From NCBI GenBank assembly GCA_038503035.1, contig JAVSML010038941.1, positions 1 to 64,000 of the forward strand: a stretch of DNA of 64,000 bases. The letters run 5' to 3'. Source of the stretch: Crocodylus rhombifer. Taxonomy: Eukaryota; Chordata; Crocodylia; Crocodylidae. Each line of letters opens with the position of its first letter. Position 1 is the first letter of the stretch. Positions 57,735-64,000 of this stretch are shown piece after piece. The notes under the pieces are model-generated. The model had not been told where the DNA came from. It saw only the letters and a list, made by a program, of their open reading frames with translations, and searched no databases. Position numbers and translations under genes: made by a program.

Positions 57735-59585
57735 GTAACTAATGGCCAGGGTAACTACAGAATTTGATCTTCCCCACCCCGCCTTCAACTACCCAAACTT
57801 TATATGCTCCCTAAAATCCACAAACTAGGGAACCCATGCAGACCTATAATATCCATCCATGGAATCTTAACTAAGGATATACCAGGTTTAATCAAATCCA
57901 TCCTAAAACCTCTTGTCACCCAAAGAGTGAGTTGTATCCCAGATTTGGACCCAGCAGACTTTCTGCAAAAACTTAAAAATAGACCACCTTCCCAGCAACC
58001 CTTTGGCCACCATGGACGCTGCCAGTTTATATACCAACATCCCACATCAAGACAGCATCCAGGCCTGCCTTTCATATCTACAAGATCAAGATTACAACTA
58101 AGAGCACAGACCTAAAGACATTACTGAACTTACACTCTTCATCCTCACACTTCCAATAACCAACATTTCCTCCAGACTATGGGCACCAAAATAACCCCAT
58201 ATGCCAAACATTTTATGAGTCACCTGGAGGAAGAATTCCTTAAGGAGTGCACCATCAACCCCATGCTATACATAAGATATATCAATTACATCATCATTTG
58301 GACTGAAAATCTGCAGTCTCCAATTTATTTCCATCAGAAAATCAATAATAATCACCCCTCCATCAGACTCTCTCGAATACTCCAGCACCAACATTTTCTT
58401 TTTAGACACAATGACCACCATCCAGAACGGTAAAAAACAAGCCACTATATACAAGAAACCCACAGGCCAACACACATATCCACACCGAACCAGAAATCAC
58501 CCTAAGCACACCAAGAAAGTAGTAATATACAGCTAAGCCCTCAAATACCACTGAATTTGCACTGAGAACACCTGTGATCATTACCCAACAAATCTCAAAA
58601 GGGCTTTCACTCAACAAGGACACTCCCCCAGAGAGACAGATTGCATTTTTGAAAGAGCCACCCGAATACCATGTGAAGAACTGCAGCAGCACAGAAAGAA
58701 AATCCCCATGAATCGCACACCATTAGTTCTGACATACCATTCCTCCCTGGAACCTATGTGGAAAATCCTCAAATTGCAACACATACTAGAAGATGACCCA
58801 ATTCTTAAAGAGATCTTCACAGAACCACACATCCTATCCTTTAAATAAACACCAAACTACTCCAACATCATCACCAGAAGCAAACTTCCTATGGCCCAAA
58901 ACACACCAAATGGATCCAGACCATGCCAGAACAAGAAATGTAAAACCTGCTAACATATCTTTACCACCCCCACAATTACAACAGAACCATTGACATTCCT
59001 AGACCTTACTTTTGCCCTGATGAAAAACATGTAGGAGAAACTAAACAATAACTGCATACCAGAATGAATGCACATTGAAAACCTATCAAAGGCAAGAATA
59101 CCCAACACTACCTGTGGGGGGAACATTTATCACAAGAAAACCACTCTCTCTCCAATTTCTCCGTTCTAATTCTCGAAGGGAACTTACAAAACACCTTTCA
59201 CAGATGAGCCTATGAACTTCACTGCATCAAGCTACTAGACACAAAATCATGGACTAAATATAGACATTGGATTTACGGCATATAACCTACCTGACATCCA
59301 ATATCCTAGGTAACCTCTTTACTATTTACCAGCTACATCTTATCACCAGGTCTACCAAACACACACACACCTGTTTCTCACCCACTGTCTGCCACAATTT
59401 GCATTTTTACTGACTGGCAAGCTTGCATATTGGCCTCTGGCTTCTATTCTGTTCCATCCAGGAAAAGCACAAAAAAACCTGCAAATGCTTCCTCTGCCTG
59501 AAGAAGGATATTTGTACCCAAAAAGCTTGCAAAGAATTTTTCCAACTATTTCAGTTGGTCTAATAAAACGTATCAGATTTACCCA
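57735..59585 (+). mobile_element. Penelope-like retroelement (RT, zinc knuckle, GIY-YIG) relic
   Basis: Plus-strand frames give, in order, MLPKIHKLGNPCRPIIS and SILKPLVTQ (RT), ATMDAASLYTNIPHQDS in a shifted frame, GTKITPYAKHFMSHLEEEFL, and INPMLYIRYINYIIIWTEN where active members have YIDDIFIIWT. Then come CQNKKCKTC (58924-58950), the CxxxxCxxC knuckle before the endonuclease, and a GIY-YIG part with KHVGETKQ, LHTRMNAH, ENHSLSNFSVLILEGNL and LDTKSWTKYRHWIYGI. Penelope elements prime reverse transcription with this endonuclease. Both catalytic aspartates of the RT are lost, and stops are frequent. The 3' end carries CCTGAAGAAGGATATTTG and GTTGGTCTAATAAAACG. Confidence 0.85.
59498..59530 (+). 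other. Hammerhead-ribozyme-like core, decayed, in the Penelope tail
   Basis: CTGAAGA (59498-59504) matches the CUGANGA box. Next is a helix-II-like stem AGGATA/TACCC with one A·C mismatch and a TTTG loop. Then AAAA (59520-59523) stands where GAAA is required, followed by AGCTTGC. Penelope-like elements are known to carry hammerhead motifs. Here the G of GAAA follows a C, so its loss fits CpG decay. Stem III closure and the UH cleavage site were not verified. Confidence 0.4.
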
Positions 59586-59595
59586 AAGAACTTTG

Positions 59596-59695
59596 TCAGG
59601 ATAATAATACACAATCTGCCAAAGTGCCACTGATGCCCAAAAGCTTGCCCATGAACTCTTCCAACTATGCAGTTGGTCCAATAAAATATATCACA
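59596..59695 (+). mobile_element. Second Penelope-like tail copy
   Basis: CACTGATGCCCAAAAGCTTG, CCAACTATGCAGTTGGTCC and AATAAAATATATCAC repeat the end of the preceding element. Here the helix-II segment between CTGATG and CAAAAGCTTGC is deleted. Tandem terminal repeats (pLTRs) are typical of Penelope-like elements. Confidence 0.65.
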
Positions 59696-59699
59696 AAAA

Positions 59700-60340
59700 A
59701 ACCTTGCACATCTTTAAAAAAAAGATAATATTGAATCATCTTTGCAATGCATCTTAGGACTGCTGCATGAGACGTGCTATAGAAAGTAATGTACTTACAT
59801 AAGTAGTCTTACGTTAACAACCATAATCAAAAGGTTATTTAAAGTTTATGCTTAGGAAAAATCAAAATGACAGCAGCTGTTTTGCTACATTATCAAATCC
59901 AGGGCTAACAATAACCACTTAGCAGACAAATGATGAAACATCCTCCATTAAAGTAGCTGAGGACATTAACTCTTACATCAAATATTTGGTGATACTGAAT
60001 ACTACTTCTTTTACTTAATGGAAATTTATTAAATTAATATTGGTTCTAAGCAAGGAACAACAGTGATGATCAATACTTTGAAGAGATCCATTTCTTTCCA
60101 AAAAAAGCCTGCATACTATCACTGCTCATAACACCCATGATTAGTGCACCTGAACTATGGTGGACCACGGGTTCTCCAAATTCTTTTCCTCAGAAAGGTG
60201 AGGATTTGTGAACCAGCCACAGATCCATATAGCACCAGCAAACAGCTATGTGTGCGCTTCAGCTCTTTGCTTTTATTTTAATTTTAAAGGGTACCACTTC
60301 TCCAATCAGTTGTGCAGGACTGCTAATGTACTCCACCTGA
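59700..60340. other. TLK1 intron, nothing assigned
   Basis: AT-rich. A phrase near 59755-59795 (CATGAGACGTGCTATAGAAAG) resembles SINE 3' ends (GGCGCTATAGAAAT) but is too short to call. Confidence 0.4.
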
Positions 60341-60342
60341 GT

Positions 60343-61025
60343 TTATTTAATGTATGTGGTTTTGGCATATTGTTTCAGCCATCTTAAGGCAATGTCATCA
60401 CCGGTGTGAAGAGCTTGAAGGCCACCAGGTAACACTGCGAATGGACATGAGTCAACAATATGGGAAATGGGTTGAACTCGTCTACAAGGGCATTTGTTGC
60501 CATTGTGAAGGTCCCATTGGTATAGGTTTGAGGCACAGTCTCCAGTATGAAAATGGTGGAGAAGTGCCCAATAATGGCATGACCAGTTAAACCTGGCTGA
60601 CTGACCCGTAGGGTCCGAGATGATGTGGTGATTGATTGGTGCTTGTTCTGACAAGTCTTTGTGCCACTGAGTAAGTAAAAAAAGTCAGAGGATTTTGAAA
60701 GGGTGGACTATGTTGGGAGTCTTGAGGAGATCTGAGCTATTGGCAGGTAAAATATGTCCCAGTGCACTGGCAGCATAGGATTATCACAGAGTCTGGCTAC
60801 TAAGTTTGCTTCAGAGCTTGCGTGGTGGAGATGAGGGTGAGCAATGTTACTGAGGACTGGTACCCACGGTAGTGAAGTAGGGCACAATGTGCTTGAGTGG
60901 AGAAGCAGCAATCTTTCATTTAAAAACCACAGCAAATAAGCTAAGCATGTCGTCTTCAACTTAGCAGCCCACTGGGAATTAAGTGGCAGGTGAACCACCC
61001 AGATGCAAACAGTATCCAGCACCAA
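60343..61025 (-). mobile_element. Non-LTR retrotransposon C-terminal relic (Jockey/I-like)
   Basis: On the minus strand the frame 61025-60708 carries, in decayed form, LPWVPVLSNIAHPHLHHASS…LVARLCDNPMLPVHWDI. The frame 60654-60343 carries SEQAPINHHIISDPTGQ, YWALLHHFHTG, CPCRRVQPISHIVDSCPF and GGLQALHTGDDIALRWL. This order, with the CxC…HIV..CP motif, is the C-terminal region after the reverse transcriptase in APE-type non-LTR elements of the Jockey/I group. Clade assignment is tentative. The element is 5'-truncated or obscured above 61025. Confidence 0.65.
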
Positions 61026-61324
61026 AAGCTTTCCTCACCTTATACCAGAGCTGACACAATTTACTAACAAAGCCCATCAAATGTTAAAATCAATCAAATT
61101 TCAGGTGAGACATCTGAAATCCTCATCCTTAATCACAGCTGGTGGTAATATACCAAGCCTGAACAAAAGAGACATAAAGAAAAACAAACATCAACATCCT
61201 ACACTCCCAAAAACAAACATTAGGGAAAGTCAATGCAGTATCTGGGAACTGCATCAGCTACTACTAAAATTGGTGTGAACAGCAGCAGGAGCTGGAAGTC
61301 TCATTGCTCCCAGCCTCAATCACA

Positions 61325-61930
61325 ACACTGTCACCCCCCACATCAGGGCCTGCTTGGAAAGGTTTCCTGAAGGATGCCATGCAGTCTAAGTACATTGGTG
61401 ACCTGAAGCAGAAACCAGACCAGGGCAAAGTCTGGCAACACTACCACCAGTCTGAAGTAACCTCGAAGTAGAAAACCAACAACCATTTCTTGGCCCATGA
61501 GGACTTCACATACTTCACAGCCCATCTCAACTGCCTCCTGCTCAGTGGTGCCATCTGCTATGGTCCCGGTTGCAACAGCCAGCTGTGCCAGACATCATTG
61601 TAACAAACAAAGGCAGTAAAAAGGTCCTACTGATTGACATGACCATACCGTTTGAGAACCAGTGGTAGGCTTTTGCTAAAGCCTGGGAGCAAAAGCTGTC
61701 CAAGTACATGCCAATACACTGGCTGATGCACAGAAAAGGTGTACAATGTGACAGCACAGGTGCTGATTCTTGGAGCACTTGGAGCATGGGACCTGAGCAA
61801 CAAAGCGTTCTGCAAGCTTGAACAATACCCCACTGCTACTTGAAACTGATAAACCATCCCATAGTATCCAATACCATGTGACAGTTGAGAGATGTGTATC
61901 CAGAGTACATCACGGTCCGTTGCCAATATA
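61325..61930 (+). mobile_element. R2/NeSL-group retrotransposon fragment with restriction-like endonuclease
   Basis: Plus-strand reading gives KDAMQSKYIGDLKQKPDQGK, VWQHYHQS, NHFLAHEDFTYFTAHLNCLL, LSGAICYGPGC, then PDIIVTNKGSKKVLLIDMTI and PFENQW, AFAKAWEQKLSKYMPI, and after frame changes LRDVYPEYITVRCQY. The PD…ID pair (Asp near 61591 and 61636) followed by T.PFENR is the catalytic signature of the restriction-like endonuclease of R2/NeSL-type LINEs. These often target fixed sites such as rDNA or U2 snRNA genes. It is broken by several stops and is only the C-terminal ~200 codons. In reptiles a NeSL-group lineage called Utopia is known; I cannot confirm membership. Confidence 0.7.
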
Positions 61931-63439
61931 AGACAGCCACCCAAGACCACTAGCCAAAAGTAAGACCAAGGGGACTGACTGAATCCCTCCCACAAATGCC
62001 ATTAAATAGACAAAAGACTGATGGCTTTTACTGTTACCCACCTCAGCAATTATATGCCACATGCTAAAAACATTATCTAAGAATGTCTTGCCATGTTGCA
62101 ACTCTGTACTGATGCAGTTACCATACATAGGATCTTGCCCCTCACAGAATGGCATTGGAACTTAACCCTCCCCAATGCCCCAGGCTAGTGTAGGCTGCAT
62201 GACTAACTGCATGCCTTAGACTGCATGAACATAAACCAACTAAGTATCCATGTAGTTACTATGAGCAGGGCCGTATACTATCTTACAGCTGTATAAAACC
62301 TTGTAAATAACTGCAACTTAACACACGCTTACTTTTGTTCTTTTCTACAAGCAGCATTTTGATGGAAGTGCATGTCCCTACAATTAATTCTTTTTACAGC
62401 ATCTGTTCATTAACTCAGAGTGGTTTTAGATCAACAGTGATACAGCTGTCCCAGCCAAATAACTCAATACAGTGGGGACAGGCATGACACAAATTAGTAC
62501 CCTCCTGGAGTTCCAATCTGATTCCCTTCTCTGCCCAATCTGCTGCTCTGCTTTCTGCTCTATCTACTGCTGTGCTGCTTGTTGCCTTCCTGATCTGCTG
62601 TATGCCATACACAGAGGCTGCCCATGCTCCTTCTGGCAACGCTACCGCCAGTTGCTCACTGCAGGTTGGGGGGGGGAGGGGCGCATGGGACAAAGGGCAT
62701 GGGACTTTTCATTTAAATTAAATACAAACTGAACCGGGATAATTTCACACAACTCCCTTCCTTATTTGTGCAGAATAAGAAGGCAAGAGCATGCATTTTC
62801 CTTTTGAAAGAAATCCTTAAGTCTAAGATTTTTTATTCAAAAGCATTTTAAAGGGTCAAAGCCTACACTGGCTTATTTTGCCACTAGTATTTGCCGAAGC
62901 AAAGTTAAGCAGATACATTCACAGGAAATATGCTTTCTAAATAGAAGATGGCCTTCCTTGAAAGAAAGGATGGTTGGGAAGACCAGAGTTTCTATCCTGA
63001 ATTTCTGTGTTATCTGCAACTCCAAGCTAAAAATGCTATAAAATGACAAAGATACCAATTAATTATGTTCTTGTGTACACGAGGAAAACTATTTATTGTA
63101 ATTTATATATGTCCCCAAAGGCTGCATTTTAACTTCAAGTACCTGTAATATTTAAAATCTTTAAATTTTTTTTTAAAAGTACATTGTTCTAGGAAATAAT
63201 ATTTACTCTAAGAGATCTTATCTTATCTTCTTTGCTAAACAGGAAGTCTGAGCAGGTGGACTTGCCTGAAGAGTATGCTTATGGAGCAATGCTTCTGTTG
63301 CAAAGAATTCAGAATGACCAGAACAAGCCAGAATGTTTTTAATACTATAAATTCCTATTTGAAATCTCTGGGTTTATCTTGTGAATCATGCTTGCACACC
63401 TAACAGTGTTAATACTGCATGATACTCCATGGCACCCTT
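61931..63439. other. TLK1 intron, mostly unassigned
   Basis: 61930-62200 may be the 3' UTR of the preceding element. CT-rich low-complexity sequence at 62500-62640 resembles 42480-42600. The remainder is AT-rich. No exon recognised. Confidence 0.4.
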
Positions 63440-64000
63440 GACAGGATAGGCACCCCAGGGTTGAAAAATCAAAGCTCTTGAGTGCATCAGAGCATAAGAG
63501 TGCTCAGGGAAAAAGAAACTGAGGAAACCCGAAAACTCACTTATGAGTTTCTAAGTTGCCTTTATTAAATTTATGTCCATGCCTCACACCCATCCCTCCT
63601 GGTGCTCCTCACTCCTGCCCCACCCTGCACTTTGGACCTACAGTCCCCAACCCCTTACTTCCAAGCCATGGCCCCCTGCTCCCTCTGTCACCTAGCTGCC
63701 TCAACCCTGTAATCTTTTTCACACAGTGGGCTGCCGCCTACAACCTAGCCCCCTCCACAAGTTGCAGTCCCATACTCCATTGTTAATTAGATGCTGCTGC
63801 AAGAGGAATAGATAGAAAAGGGCAGGTGCTAAGACCATGTGGGTCCCTTGTGTTGAGGCAGAGAAACTAAACTGAACTTGGTAGGTACTAGGACCCTAGG
63901 GACATCTCCTCTACTCCAAGGTGACCACCCATTTCCCAGTTGCAGCCCAGGTGCCATGACAGCTTCTCCCAGGGTTAGTAGGCACCAGCTCCCCTTACAG
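63440..64000. other. Unidentified GC-rich repeat running off the window, possible LTR
   Basis: Composition rises sharply. On the minus strand an AATAAA lies at about 63561-63566, and GGTGCTCCTCACTCC-like phrases recall the GC-rich hAT interiors at 32400 and 50680. The sequence is cut by the window end, so neither an LTR nor a DNA element can be confirmed. Confidence 0.3.

Noticed and set aside
36870..64000. TLK1 first exon or a CpG-island promoter inside the window
   Set aside because: The GC-rich blocks here are all attributable to transposons, and no minus-strand segment ending in a split glycine codon with a donor and TLK1-like N-terminus was found.
63440..64000. LTR of an endogenous retrovirus at the window end
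   Set aside because: Only an antisense AATAAA and GC-rich composition support it; no termini or duplication are visible.

Overview
The window is vertebrate nuclear DNA. It lies inside the tousled-like kinase 1 gene (TLK1), which runs on the minus strand. Six short exons, each with correct AG/GT borders and matching reading phase, encode a continuous N-terminal part of TLK1. In gene order they are 36751-36869, 29890-29961, 17386-17461, 7401-7447, 6673-6765 and 614-703. The first exon of the full-length protein must lie beyond 64000, and the coiled-coil and kinase exons must lie below position 1. The rest is intron.

The introns are dense with transposable elements. CR1 LINEs are the most frequent. 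Young copies on the plus strand (2935-6235, 21570-21770, 27225-28568, 30757-31176) share a tail of the type CTATGAAACTA, and there are many older 3' ends. hAT-like DNA transposons with 8-bp target-site duplications (TSDs) lie at 15261, 36301, 37923, 45490, 50579, 53842, 54538 and 56691. Other elements are a pogo/Tigger-like element flanked by TA (46302-48721), two inverted-repeat elements with 3-bp duplications (40868, 53385), MIR SINEs, a Penelope-like element with RT and GIY-YIG remains (57735-59585), and a fragment of an R2/NeSL-type element with a restriction-like endonuclease (61325-61930). CR1 plus MIR, Penelope and an R2/NeSL-group element points to a slowly evolving reptile. I favour a crocodilian, with a turtle as the alternative. 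This is inference from repeat content, not a species identification.

Layout by region. 0-8 kb: three TLK1 exons, a nearly complete CR1, and a (TC)n tract forming the pyrimidine tract of a 47-bp exon. 8-18 kb: old CR1 relics, a long palindromic element, an unidentified coding-like relic and one exon. 18-20 kb: inverted Penelope tails, then a GC-rich block with a ~280-bp inverted repeat. 20-30 kb: AT-rich intron, MIR, two DNA elements, a CR1 and one exon. 30-37 kb: CR1 pieces, GC-rich elements, a candidate solo LTR, a CR1 tail split by a hAT and the most upstream exon in view. 37-56 kb: stacked and nested hAT, Tigger-like and CR1 insertions. 56-64 kb: hAT, MIR, Penelope and two further non-LTR fragments.

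No complete gene other than TLK1 is visible, and no tRNA, rRNA, CRISPR or prokaryotic feature. The most interesting signals are hammerhead-ribozyme-like cores in the Penelope tails that have lost their GAAA box at a CpG, nested transposons with readable insertion order, and the microsatellite serving as a splice-site pyrimidine tract.
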